From positions 30,089 through 94,088 of the forward strand of contig JBEKBH010000015.1 in assembly GCA_050015495.1 (NCBI GenBank): a DNA stretch of 64,000 nt, given 5' to 3'. This DNA is from Palsa-1439 sp050015495. GTDB taxonomy: Bacteria > Verrucomicrobiota > Verrucomicrobiia > Palsa-1439. The position numbers and the translations under genes were made by a program. The notes beneath the pieces are model-generated. The model saw only the letters and a program-made list of their open reading frames with translations. It searched no databases and was not told where the DNA came from. Shown here one piece after another: positions 9,272-16,435 of this stretch. Each line of letters starts with the position of its first letter. Within the stretch, counting starts at the first letter, position 1.

Positions 9272-9356
9272 ACGTCCGTACCATACCAAACCCGGGCGGG
9301 TTTACCAACTTTGGCTTGATTTGGACGGCGAAACGGCGAGAATGAAGCAGTCTCGT

Positions 9357-9430
9357 GCGGGCGTAGCATAGTGGTAATGCACCGGCTTCCCAAGCCGGCG
9401 AGGTGGGTTCGATTCCCATCGCCCGCTCCA
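9357..9430 (+). tRNA. tRNA-Gly (CCC)
   Basis: A full cloverleaf can be drawn. The acceptor stem GCGGGCG pairs with CGCCCGC (9420-9426). The D stem is GCAT/ATGC. The anticodon stem CCGGC/GCCGG encloses TTCCCAA, giving anticodon CCC. The T arm is GTGGG-TTCGATT-CCCAT. The discriminator base is T and the CCA end is encoded. Confidence 0.95.
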
Positions 9431-10127
9431 AATCCTCCTTGCTCTGCAATCAGGACTGGCGGTTTGTAAGGGGTAAGAGGATGGGGGGCAGGTAGGCTGG
9501 AACAGCCAGAAGAAGGCTTTGACCTTCAACGCCCCATGGTCAAATCTGCTGAACCGTAGATGTTGGATTTCGATAATCAACGGCGTCATCCTGTCGTCAT
9601 TCCAGTTTGTGCACGCCATATTGTCAGTGCTTTGAGCATGTTGACTCTTTTGAGAACTCCTTCTGAACCAGCGGGTTGAGGCGGATTTTCACAGAGCGGC
9701 ATGATTGTTGCAGGGCTTCTTCTTTGGAGAATGAATGTATGACCAGCGACACAATCAGACGTCAAAGATGTTTTCCAGATTCGGAAGGATGTCGGACCAG
9801 GTACTTGGGGCAATCTCTCGGTTTGCCCCAGCAATGCCCTGAGGAGCCACACTGGGCAAGCATGTTGGTCGTTCCATTGGTCATTTCGGCTGATGCCCTG
9901 ACCGTCGTTCTCCTGCTGCTGGCGATAGTTCATTGGCTTAAATGACGCAAGTTTTTGGCGACGGCCCCACTGCCATTATTTGAGGTGGGTGAGTGCCGGG
10001 GGGATGGTCTTTCGGGGGCGAGGATGGGGGAGAGATCAGGCGGCGAGAACTGGCAGGAGAAACGAAAAGGAGAGCCGAGTTTCCGAATGACACCGGTCAA
10101 TTCTGGCAACTTGCACATTGCCCCCGA
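9431..10127. other. Gene-poor stretch after tRNA-Gly
   Basis: About 700 bases with only short open frames on both strands, none with a convincing ribosome-binding site, domain or consistent codon use. It opens the 9.4-12.9 kb zone of small orphan genes and may be accessory DNA next to a tRNA gene. I see no integrase or transposase here. Confidence 0.5.
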
Positions 10128-10176
10128 CCCTCCGCTGCACCGTAAGCCCAATCGCAGGAATAGCAACCGATAGTTT
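10128..10176 (-). repeat. Degenerate repeat, copy 1 of 3
   Basis: Core GGAATAGCAACCGATAGTTT at 10157-10176, preceded by CCTCCGCTGCACCGTAAGCCC. It matches copies at 10849-10895 and 12199-12250 over about 45 bases. The function is not known. Confidence 0.7.
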
Positions 10177-10252
10177 CGTGGGGCGGTTTCAAGGGGAAGT
10201 GGCAACGGGATGCGGGCGGGTGGATACGGCGCGGGCGTACACCGATCTGCGA

Positions 10253-10492
10253 TTAGCGGTTCACTTTGGCGGAACGCGCTGCCTGCTGCCTCTGAGCAAT
10301 CTTGATGCTGGCTGTCCTCATCATCGCTTCCAATCCCGCAATCTCCCTCGCGGCCTCACGTTTGTCAGTTCCCTGGGGCAACTGGCTTATAGATCGTTTC
10401 AAGAGCGACAGAATACGGCTCGAACGCCTGAGTCTCTTCATCGCATCAAGGGTCTTTTGCACGGGCAGACGGTAACGCACAAACTGCGGCAT
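10253..10492 (-). CDS. Hypothetical small basic protein
   Basis: 79 residues (62 if the Met at 10441 is the start). The sequence reads like a real helical protein: basic and Ala/Gln-rich (MKRLRRSSRILSLLKRSISQ, then AAREIAGLEAMMRTASIKIAQRQ). There is no recognisable domain and no strong ribosome-binding site, so this may be a chance frame. It lies downstream of the glycine-zipper gene on the same strand. Confidence 0.35.
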   Translation of the reverse strand: MPQFVRYRLPVQKTLDAMKRLRRSSRILSLLKRSISQLPQGTDKREAAREIAGLEAMMRTASIKIAQRQQAARSAKVNR

Positions 10493-10599
10493 TTCAATGG
10501 TTCGGATCGGGGAACTGGCCGCGGGATGCGGGCGGGGAGGCGGGGGCTGGATTCGGCACGACTTGCCACAGGGGGAATGCTAGTCGTTGCGTATCTCAA

Positions 10600-10794
10600 T
10601 CATTTCTTGCACTTCTTGTATCTTAATGCAGCACCTACAATAGCACCCACGGCTGTTCCAATGGCAATACCCATTGCTACGTTGTGCATGGCGGCTCCCA
10701 TTCCTGCTCCAAGGGCAACGCCCACGCCGATGCCCAAGCCCATTGGCTGTCCGGACGAACATTTTGCATCCTTCTTATTCGGTTCTGGTTCCAT
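10600..10794 (-). CDS. Small glycine-zipper membrane protein
   Basis: 64 residues. A polar, Lys/Asp-rich N-terminus (MEPEPNKKDAKCSSGQP) is followed by one long Gly/Ala segment with small residues at regular spacing (GLGIGVGVALGAGMGAAM, then MGIAIGTAVGAIVGAAL) and a basic tail RYKKCKK. The helix pair or hairpin would sit in the membrane as a glycine zipper. Proteins of this type are widespread and mostly uncharacterised. It is preceded on its strand by repeat copy 2. Confidence 0.6.
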   Translation of the reverse strand: MEPEPNKKDAKCSSGQPMGLGIGVGVALGAGMGAAMHNVAMGIAIGTAVGAIVGAALRYKKCKK

Positions 10795-10848
10795 AAATTG
10801 ACGATGCCCTTGATGCTGCCTAATTGCTTCAACCTCACCCGCCCTTGA

Positions 10849-10895
10849 CTCTCCACGGCATCGTAAACCCGGCTACGGGAATAGCAACCGATTTT
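10849..10895 (-). repeat. Degenerate repeat, copy 2 of 3
   Basis: Contains CTCTCCACGGCATCGTAAAC followed by GGAATAGCAACCGATTTT, matching copies 1 and 3. It lies about 55 bases upstream of the minus-strand glycine-zipper gene. Confidence 0.7.
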
Positions 10896-11018
10896 GGTGG
10901 TAGTATGGCGGCGAGGAGGCAATGGCGGGACTACGGCGGTGGGAAGCGGTCGGGCGGCTGAGGCTTTTCCTGATTGCTTTTGGGCAGGAAAGTAGTATTC
11001 TCGGGAGCCGAGGTCAGT

Positions 11019-11276
11019 ATGCCCGACATCTTCTTCAAATGCGGGTCGTGCGGGAAACATCTTGTGGCTGATGACGCCGGAGCGGGGCAGACGATCAACT
11101 GCCCTGACTGTGATGCTGTCCTGGCCGTTCCCGAGAACGTCTTCGTTCGGGAATGTCTGCTGTGCAAGACGAGCGTACAATTCTCTGATGACATGAAGGG
11201 CGAGATTATCTCCTGTCCTTTTTGCCAAAAGAGATTCTCTCTTTCCGGCGGAGAACCGGTCAATCTGGCCCGTTAG
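11019..11276 (+). CDS. Small double zinc-ribbon protein
   Basis: 85 residues from the ATG at 11019. Two zinc-ribbon units are visible: CGSCGKHL...CPDCDAVL near the start and CLLCKTSV...CPFCQKRF near the end. Each has two CxxC knuckles. The intervening AVPE is typical of FmdB/zinc-ribbon-like small proteins. It probably binds two zinc ions; partners are unknown. It is isolated, with no same-strand neighbour. The stop codon TAG falls inside a GTTAGGC heptamer. Confidence 0.65.
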   Translation: MPDIFFKCGSCGKHLVADDAGAGQTINCPDCDAVLAVPENVFVRECLLCKTSVQFSDDMKGEIISCPFCQKRFSLSGGEPVNLAR

Positions 11277-11793
11277 GCTGCTCCGCCAGCTTGTTTGCGG
11301 CGATGCCCCGATGAACTCTGTCGATGTTGCTTGCCCTGCCGTTTGATGGCGGCAGAGTATGAGCCACAGTTGAACTCTGCATCCCTCGAAATCAAGTCGA
11401 TGTTGGCAAGGGCGGCGGGACTTGTTAGGCAGCAAACCTCGTCACAACTCAATGTCCTCCAAACAATGAAAGCAACGTCGGGACGGCTGCACACAGCCAC
11501 ACGAACGCAAGTAAGCAAAATGCTGGTGTCAGTGAACGGCTGCGACTGCGGAAAGAGTCTGGATGAAAACAAAAACTGGTGGTGAACAAGATGGCCGCGC
11601 TGACTGAAAGCACTGGAAGGCTGCAAGACGACGTGACGCAGAGAAAGAAAACCAACATGACTGCCGAGAGAACATACAGCTTTGCTGACTCTATCTTTGG
11701 GGCTTCGGTTGCCCTCATGACGTCCCAAACCTGAACCCGCCACGCCCGAAAATCAAGGCAAGACGGCGGGGGGCAATGGCGGCGACAGCCGGG
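11277..11793. other. Gene-poor stretch with inverted repeats
   Basis: No convincing gene. A hydrophobic minus-strand frame at 11449-11718 (89 residues) is unusually rich in Ser/Cys/Phe and has no clear start signal. Notable sequences are GTTAGGC at 11272-11278 and 11424-11430, the hairpin CTGCCG-N8-CGGCAG around 11335-11355, and the inverted pair CAAGTC (11393) / GACTTG (11419). Confidence 0.4.
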
Positions 11794-11982
11794 TCAACGG
11801 TTGGGGCGTTGTCCTAATTCCAGAATTTGGTCTTCTTGCTCTCCGTGCTGGTGTGCAGGCGACTTAGATTTCAGTAGTTGCACTATTGCCCCCGTGTTCT
11901 TTGCTATGTACAGGGCGGCGATAGCGATTATGCCCTGCACCATTAAAAACAGGGCTCCCGCGGTGAGAATAATCAAATCCAT
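11794..11982 (-). CDS. Small single-span membrane protein
   Basis: 62 residues. The N-terminal 28 residues form one hydrophobic helix (MDLIILTAGALFLMVQGIIAIAALYIA); the rest is polar (KSKSPAHQHGEQEDQILELGQ). AAGGAAGG stands about ten bases upstream of the ATG, which supports translation. No known family. It belongs to the cluster of orphan genes on the minus strand that follow copies of the degenerate repeat. Confidence 0.5.
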   Translation of the reverse strand: MDLIILTAGALFLMVQGIIAIAALYIAKNTGAIVQLLKSKSPAHQHGEQEDQILELGQRPNR

Positions 11983-12198
11983 GAATGCAGACCTTCCTTT
12001 CGCTTCGAGCGACTTTTCATTCCTATTTTATGTCTCGCCATCAGGAATGCAACAGCCTGCAGAATCGGCAGGACAATTGCAGCTGGATGGCGGCAGAAAG
12101 GAGAGTCGAGGCTCTTCTCTCGTTTTTGAACCCACGAGCCGCTCCCAAGGGTGGGTATTTCTCCCTGAAACAATCTTGCTTGACGAGAGGGTCGCTCA

Positions 12199-12250
12199 AC
12201 TCTCCACGGCAATGTAGGTCTGATCGCAGGAATAGCAACCGATAGTTTTG
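12199..12250 (-). repeat. Degenerate repeat, copy 3 of 3
   Basis: Contains CTCTCCACGGCAATGTAGGT then ATCGCAGGAATAGCAACCGA and TAGTTTT, the best preserved match to copy 1. On the minus strand it contains GTTGAGC, which fits the integron core pattern GTTRRRY; the other two copies do not keep this. Confidence 0.7.
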
Positions 12251-12305
12251 CGGCGTATGGCGGCAACGGCGGCAGAACTGGCAGGGAACAGCGGCGGGCC
12301 AGCCG

Positions 12306-12554
12306 TTAATGCTTCGGTCTCTGGGATTGCCCATGACCCCAGCGTATCGCGCCATAATTGGCACTGTATTGCTTCGCGTTGAATGGACGACGTTTTGACC
12401 CCTTGCCTGCCTGTCTATTCTCCGCCTTGCCTGCTGGTTTGGTCTCCGTCCCATCAACTGGTTTGGTCTCGGCGCTAGCTGCCTGTTTGTTCTCCGCCTT
12501 GGCAACCGGTTTGATCTCTGTCTTGCCTGCGGGTTTGATCTCGGCGTCACTCAT
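12306..12554 (-). CDS. Small Lys/Pro/Glu repeat protein
   Basis: 82 residues from an ATG with GGAGG seven bases upstream. The first 50 residues are imperfect repeats of about 10-11 residues built on E-x-K-P-x-x-K-x-E (AEIKPAGKTEIKPVAKAENK, then ETKPVDGTETKPAGKAENRQ). They are followed by a basic tail (KGSKRRPFNAKQYSANYGAIRW). It is low-complexity and probably disordered; the tail could bind nucleic acid or polysaccharide. Family unknown. Repeat-number variation between strains would be expected. Confidence 0.55.
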   Translation of the reverse strand: MSDAEIKPAGKTEIKPVAKAENKQAASAETKPVDGTETKPAGKAENRQAGKGSKRRPFNAKQYSANYGAIRWGHGQSQRPKH

Positions 12555-12923
12555 GGTCTGCCTCCGGGCTAATCTTAACCTACAATCGGCTGATTGTCCC
12601 GACCGGTGATTCGCTCCGCCTTGGCTTTCTCCGGGATACTCAGTTTCGGCCTCACTGCCCAACGCCGGGTCGGTCGGGCCGACTGCCTGTCGCACATCGA
12701 TTCACCCGGACAACTTCGATGCAGGGAGTGACGTGGCTACCCTTTTATCCCCTTCCAAGACGGGAGGACGGCCAAGAATCGGTGGTTTGATTCGGCTTGA
12801 ACTGCCGCCGCATCATGCATACAAACTGTGACCATCACCCCGTTTGGGGCCGGCTCCTCTGGCCCACGTGACTCTCTTTGTCGCCCGGGTTGCTGTGCCG
12901 GGTGAGGAACAGCGGGCGGAATC
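12555..12923. other. Intergenic region upstream of the CydA-like gene
   Basis: About 370 bases with no supported gene. It should hold the promoter of the CydA-like operon; I could not single out a clear -35/-10 or sigma-54 element. GGCGGAATC directly before the ATG at 12924 is a weak ribosome-binding site. Confidence 0.4.
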
Positions 12924-14435
12924 ATGATCTATCCGTTTTGGGACGAGCCGGTCGGTTATGGGATCTTGATGGCGATCATCGCCGTCCTGCACGTGTTCGT
13001 GTCGCATTTCGCCATCGGGGGCGGGTTGTACCTGGTCGTCACCGAACGCCGGGCGACAAAGGCCGGTGACCAGGCGACCCTCGAATTCCTGCAGCGACTG
13101 AGCCGGTTCTTTGTCCTGATCACATTGGTTTTCGGCGCGTTGAGCGGCGTGGGGATTTGGTTTGTCATCGGTCTGCTGAACCCGGCCGCCACCGAGGCGC
13201 TGATCCACAACTTCGTCTGGGGCTGGGCCATCGAGTGGACGTTCTTCGTCGTCGAGATCACCGCCGCGATCGTCTATTACTACGGGTGGAACAAACTGGC
13301 GGCGCGCGAACACCAAATCGTCGGCTGGATCTATTTCCTCTTCGCCTGGCTATCGCTGGTCGTCATCAACGGCATCATCACGTTCATGTTGACGCCCGGC
13401 CGATGGCTGCAGACCGGGAATTTCTGGGACGGTTTCTTTAATCCGACCTATTGGCCGTCCCTGGTGATGCGCACGGGCGTATCGCTGATGCTCGCCGGCC
13501 TGTATGCGCTGCTCGTGGCGGCGCGGTATCCCGCCAGCGATTTCAAGGCGCGCACGGTCCGCTACACGGCGACGTGGGGCATCGTCGGCCTCGCCGTAAC
13601 CGCGCTGTCGCAATGGTGGTATTGGAAAGCCATCCCTGCGGCGATCACCACCAAGGCGGAACAGATCATGGCGACCCCGATGCACGCGATACAATATTCG
13701 ATCTGGCTGGCTGCCGCCATCGGCGTGCTGTTGGTGGTGTTCGGGTGGCTGGCGGCGCGACGGCTGCCGATGGCGGTTGCGGCGGGATTGATGGCGCTCG
13801 GGCTGGCTTGGTTTGGCGCGTTCGAATCATTCCGTGAATCTGTCCGCAAACCCTACATCATCACCGGCTACATCTATGGCAACGGGGCGGAGGTGGCCCG
13901 CGCCGGGGCCTACACGAACGGCGGGTTCCTCGCCCAAATCCAGTACCCGACCGGCGATGACGGGGCGGATTTGTTCCGACATTCGTGCCGAAGCTGTCAC
14001 ACACTTACCGGGTACAAGGCGCTGAAACCGGCGTTCGACGGCACGGACCGCGCCTTCATCGCGGCGATCGTTCGTTCGACAAACTTGCTCAGGGGCAACA
14101 TGCCGCCGTTCCTCGGCACGGGAGCCGAGGCCGACAAGATTGCGGATTACCTTTACCGGCGGATCGACCAGCGGCCTCTCGATCAGGTGTATGGTTTACA
14201 GGGCGAGGCGCTCGGTCGGAAGGCGTATGACATCCGCTGCGGTAAGTGCCACATTCTCGGCGGGGTTAGCGACAAATCGAAGTCGTTCGCCGGGCAGGGC
14301 CCGGACGAACTCAACACCATGCTCGATATGAGCGCCGACCTCGGCAAGGGGATGCCGGCCTACACGGGCAGCGGCGCGGAACGAGCCGCGCTGGTCTCCT
14401 ACCTTCAGGAACTGGGCAAACAGGTCAAACGATGA
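12924..14435 (+). CDS. CydA-like quinol oxidoreductase subunit fused to two cytochrome c domains
   Basis: 503 residues. The first about 310 residues hold roughly eight membrane helices resembling subunit I of cytochrome bd (LHVFVSHFAIGGGLYLV, EWTFFVVEITAAIVYYYGW, NGIITFMLTPG). Two haem c motifs follow on the periplasmic side: CRSCH (about 357) and CGKCH (about 433), each with a distal Met-containing loop (GNMPPFLG; GMPAYTG). The quinol-loop motif GRQPW of classical cytochrome bd is not seen. Members of the bd superfamily with added c-haems are known but poorly characterised. It may pass electrons between quinol, cytochrome c and oxygen or another acceptor; direction is not evident. It overlaps the next gene by ATGA. 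Confidence 0.75.
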   Translation: MIYPFWDEPVGYGILMAIIAVLHVFVSHFAIGGGLYLVVTERRATKAGDQATLEFLQRLSRFFVLITLVFGALSGVGIWFVIGLLNPAATEALIHNFVWGWAIEWTFFVVEITAAIVYYYGWNKLAAREHQIVGWIYFLFAWLSLVVINGIITFMLTPGRWLQTGNFWDGFFNPTYWPSLVMRTGVSLMLAGLYALLVAARYPASDFKARTVRYTATWGIVGLAVTALSQWWYWKAIPAAITTKAEQIMATPMHAIQYSIWLAAAIGVLLVVFGWLAARRLPMAVAAGLMALGLAWFGAFESFRESVRKPYIITGYIYGNGAEVARAGAYTNGGFLAQIQYPTGDDGADLFRHSCRSCHTLTGYKALKPAFDGTDRAFIAAIVRSTNLLRGNMPPFLGTGAEADKIADYLYRRIDQRPLDQVYGLQGEALGRKAYDIRCGKCHILGGVSDKSKSFAGQGPDELNTMLDMSADLGKGMPAYTGSGAERAALVSYLQELGKQVKR

Positions 14436-15457
14436 ACCTCCCCGATTACGAATTTCTTTCCGCCCCGCTTTGGCTGATCACGGTCCTGCATCTGCTGACG
14501 CTGACACTGCACTTCGTCGCGATGAACTTTCTGTTCGGCGGCGTCATCATCACGCTCTACGCCGCCGTCCGGCGACGCTGGGACGATCCGACGCTGGCCA
14601 AGTTTGCGCGGATGTTCCCCAGCGCGATGGCGGCGACGGTTACACTCGGCGTGGCGCCATTGCTGTTCCTGCAAATGGTTTATCCCAAGCAGATGTACGC
14701 GGCGGCGATTGTGAGCGGCTGGTTCTGGCTGTTGATCATCGCCGTGGCCATCGTCGCCTATTATGCGCTGTACCGCTCGGCGTTAACGGCCGAGCGCACG
14801 GGACGGATCAGCAAATCGGCCCTCGCGCTGGCGTTGCTCGGGCTGGTCTACATCTCCGTCACATACAGTTCCGTGTTCTCGATGGCGGAACGGCCGGGCC
14901 AGATTCACAGCCTGTACGCGCAGGATCAATCGGGCTGGATGTGGAACCCCGCAGCGGGCGACTACGTCCTGCGCTGGCTGCATATGATGCTCGGCGCGGT
15001 CACCGTCGGCGGGTTCTTCGTGGGCCTGATTGGACGCGATCAGCCGGAGGCGTTTGCCCTGGGCAAACAATTCTTTGTTGGCGGCATGGTGCTGGCGATG
15101 TTGGCCGGGATGGCCTACCTGCTATCGTTGCTGCCGTATCTGGAGGCGTTCATGCACACGCCGGCGATCTGGGGACTGACCGTGGGCGTGCTGCTCTCGT
15201 TCGGGTCCCTCCATTTCTTCTTCAAACGGAGATTCTGCGAGTCGGGCCTGATGTTGTTCGTGTCGATGTTGACGATGGTCTATGCCCGGCACACCGTCCG
15301 GTTGTTGAAACTGGCGGGCCGGTTCGACCCCGTGTCCTGGCGCGTCGCCCCGCAATGGTCCGTGTTTATCCTGTTTCTGGTTTGCTTTGTCGTGATGCTG
15401 GCCGTCGTCGGCTACATGGTCCGATTGGTCTTCGCCGCGAAACGCCGCGCATCGTAG
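14432..15457 (+). CDS. Membrane partner subunit of the CydA-like complex
   Basis: 341 residues, about eight membrane helices, no haem c motif. Conserved-looking His residues lie in helices (LHLLTLTLHFVAMNFLFGG, LRWLHMMLGAVTVGGFF), in places reminiscent of the CydA-like neighbour, so the two may be distant paralogues forming a heterodimer as CydA/CydB do. ATGA overlap with the upstream gene shows translational coupling. Not a standard CydB by motif. Confidence 0.65.
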   Translation: MNLPDYEFLSAPLWLITVLHLLTLTLHFVAMNFLFGGVIITLYAAVRRRWDDPTLAKFARMFPSAMAATVTLGVAPLLFLQMVYPKQMYAAAIVSGWFWLLIIAVAIVAYYALYRSALTAERTGRISKSALALALLGLVYISVTYSSVFSMAERPGQIHSLYAQDQSGWMWNPAAGDYVLRWLHMMLGAVTVGGFFVGLIGRDQPEAFALGKQFFVGGMVLAMLAGMAYLLSLLPYLEAFMHTPAIWGLTVGVLLSFGSLHFFFKRRFCESGLMLFVSMLTMVYARHTVRLLKLAGRFDPVSWRVAPQWSVFILFLVCFVVMLAVVGYMVRLVFAAKRRAS

Positions 15458-15499
15458 CGCGGGTGGCGAAGGATTGCGGAGAAGGGACGGATGGACGCT

Positions 15500-15808
15500 C
15501 TACTCGGCGAGTTGGGCATGCACGAGTTCGCACAGCTTCACGGCCAGTTTGTCTTTCACGGCATAGTACACGCACTGCCCGTTTTTGCGGCGGGCCAGAA
15601 CGCCGCCGGCGGCCAGCAACGCCAGATGCTTCGAAACATTGGCCTGGGTGGACCCGACGGCCGCCACAATCTCGTTCACGCTGTGGGGTTCCTGGCAAAC
15701 GGCCTGCAGAATCCGCAGTCGCATCGGCTCCCCCAACACCTTGAATCGGCTGGCAACCCGCTCCAGCTCCTCCGCGGTGAGAAGACGCGTGTGTTTTTCC
15801 TTTGACAT
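15500..15808 (-). CDS. ArsR-family repressor, YgaV/BigR/SqrR-like by context
   Basis: 102 residues, winged helix. The recognition helix region reads SVNEIVAAVGSTQANVSKHLALLAAGGVL and the wing is RRKNGQCVYYAV. Cysteines occur at 38, 79 and 93. In the persulfide-sensing BigR/SqrR/YgaV group two cysteines do the sensing; here the spacing differs, so the sensing pair is uncertain. It is divergent from a rhodanese/membrane protein gene, as ygaV is linked to ygaP in E. coli, and its start codon lies inside a perfect palindrome. Metal sensing is the alternative, but the CxC metal motif of ArsR is absent. Confidence 0.8.
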   Translation of the reverse strand: MSKEKHTRLLTAEELERVASRFKVLGEPMRLRILQAVCQEPHSVNEIVAAVGSTQANVSKHLALLAAGGVLARRKNGQCVYYAVKDKLAVKLCELVHAQLAE

Positions 15809-15819
15809 ATAGCTATATG
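15806..15819. promoter_or_regulatory. Palindromic operator between arsR-type gene and rhodanese gene
   Basis: CATATAGCTATATG is a perfect 14-base palindrome covering the regulator's start codon, followed by AT-rich TTATATAATTATAG up to the start of the divergent gene. It stands out in GC-rich surroundings and is the natural binding site for the ArsR-family protein. Confidence 0.65.
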
Positions 15820-15835
15820 GTTATATAATTATAGC

Positions 15836-16423
15836 ATGAACTCGACGATTGTCCATTCCAAAAAGTCCATTACCCCGCGGGAACTGCACCGGCGGGCGAC
15901 CGAACGGCTCCCCATCGAATTGATTGATGTCCGTACCCCCACCGAATACGCCGCTATCCACGTCCCGGGAGCGCGTCCGCTGCCGCTCGACAAGCTCGAC
16001 GTGGCCGCGTTCCTGAGGGATCGGGGGACGGGCGACGCGCCGCTGTATGTCATCTGCCAGTCCGGAACCCGGGCGGCGAAAGCGATTGAGAAATTCCGGC
16101 GAGCGGGTTCTGAATGTTGCGTGTTGGTCGAAGGCGGAATCGAAGCGTGGGTGCAAGCCAGTCTGCCGGTGGAGCGCGGCGAAAGCAAGGTATTGCCCCT
16201 GATGCGCCAGGTGCAGATTACCGTGGGCCTTGTGTCAGCCGTGGGCGCGGCGCTGGCGTTGACCGTGAATGTCTGGTTTGCCCTCATCCCGCTCGTCACG
16301 GGTTGCGGTTTGTTGTTTGCGGGACTCACCGGCACGTGCGGCCTGGCGTTGCTCCTCGCCAAGATGCCGTGGAATCGTCAAGCCAACTGTTCTTCAAGCT
16401 GCGGTTGTGAAGTGAACCATTGA
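15836..16423 (+). CDS. Rhodanese with C-terminal membrane domain (YgaP-like)
   Basis: 195 residues. The rhodanese domain (1-110) has the active-site loop CQSGTR with Cys74, plus ELIDVRTPTEYAAIHVPGA. A DUF2892-type pair of membrane helices follows (about 125-175), then a Cys-rich tail (ANCSSSCGCEVNH). The whole matches E. coli YgaP, a membrane sulfurtransferase. The extra C-terminal cysteines could bind metal or persulfide. Its start is 28 bases from the divergent ArsR-type regulator, with the operator between. CoA-disulfide reductase follows after 12 bases. Confidence 0.88.
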   Translation: MNSTIVHSKKSITPRELHRRATERLPIELIDVRTPTEYAAIHVPGARPLPLDKLDVAAFLRDRGTGDAPLYVICQSGTRAAKAIEKFRRAGSECCVLVEGGIEAWVQASLPVERGESKVLPLMRQVQITVGLVSAVGAALALTVNVWFALIPLVTGCGLLFAGLTGTCGLALLLAKMPWNRQANCSSSCGCEVNH

Positions 16424-16435
16424 TTTGCGTGCATT

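Noticed and set aside
8967..9449. N-terminal half of a 333-residue minus-strand frame beginning near MGIEPTSPAWEAGALPLCY
   Set aside because: This is the tRNA-Gly gene and clpS read in the wrong frame; the MGIEPTSPAW peptide is a well-known artefact of antisense tRNA sequence. The real gene starts at 8966.
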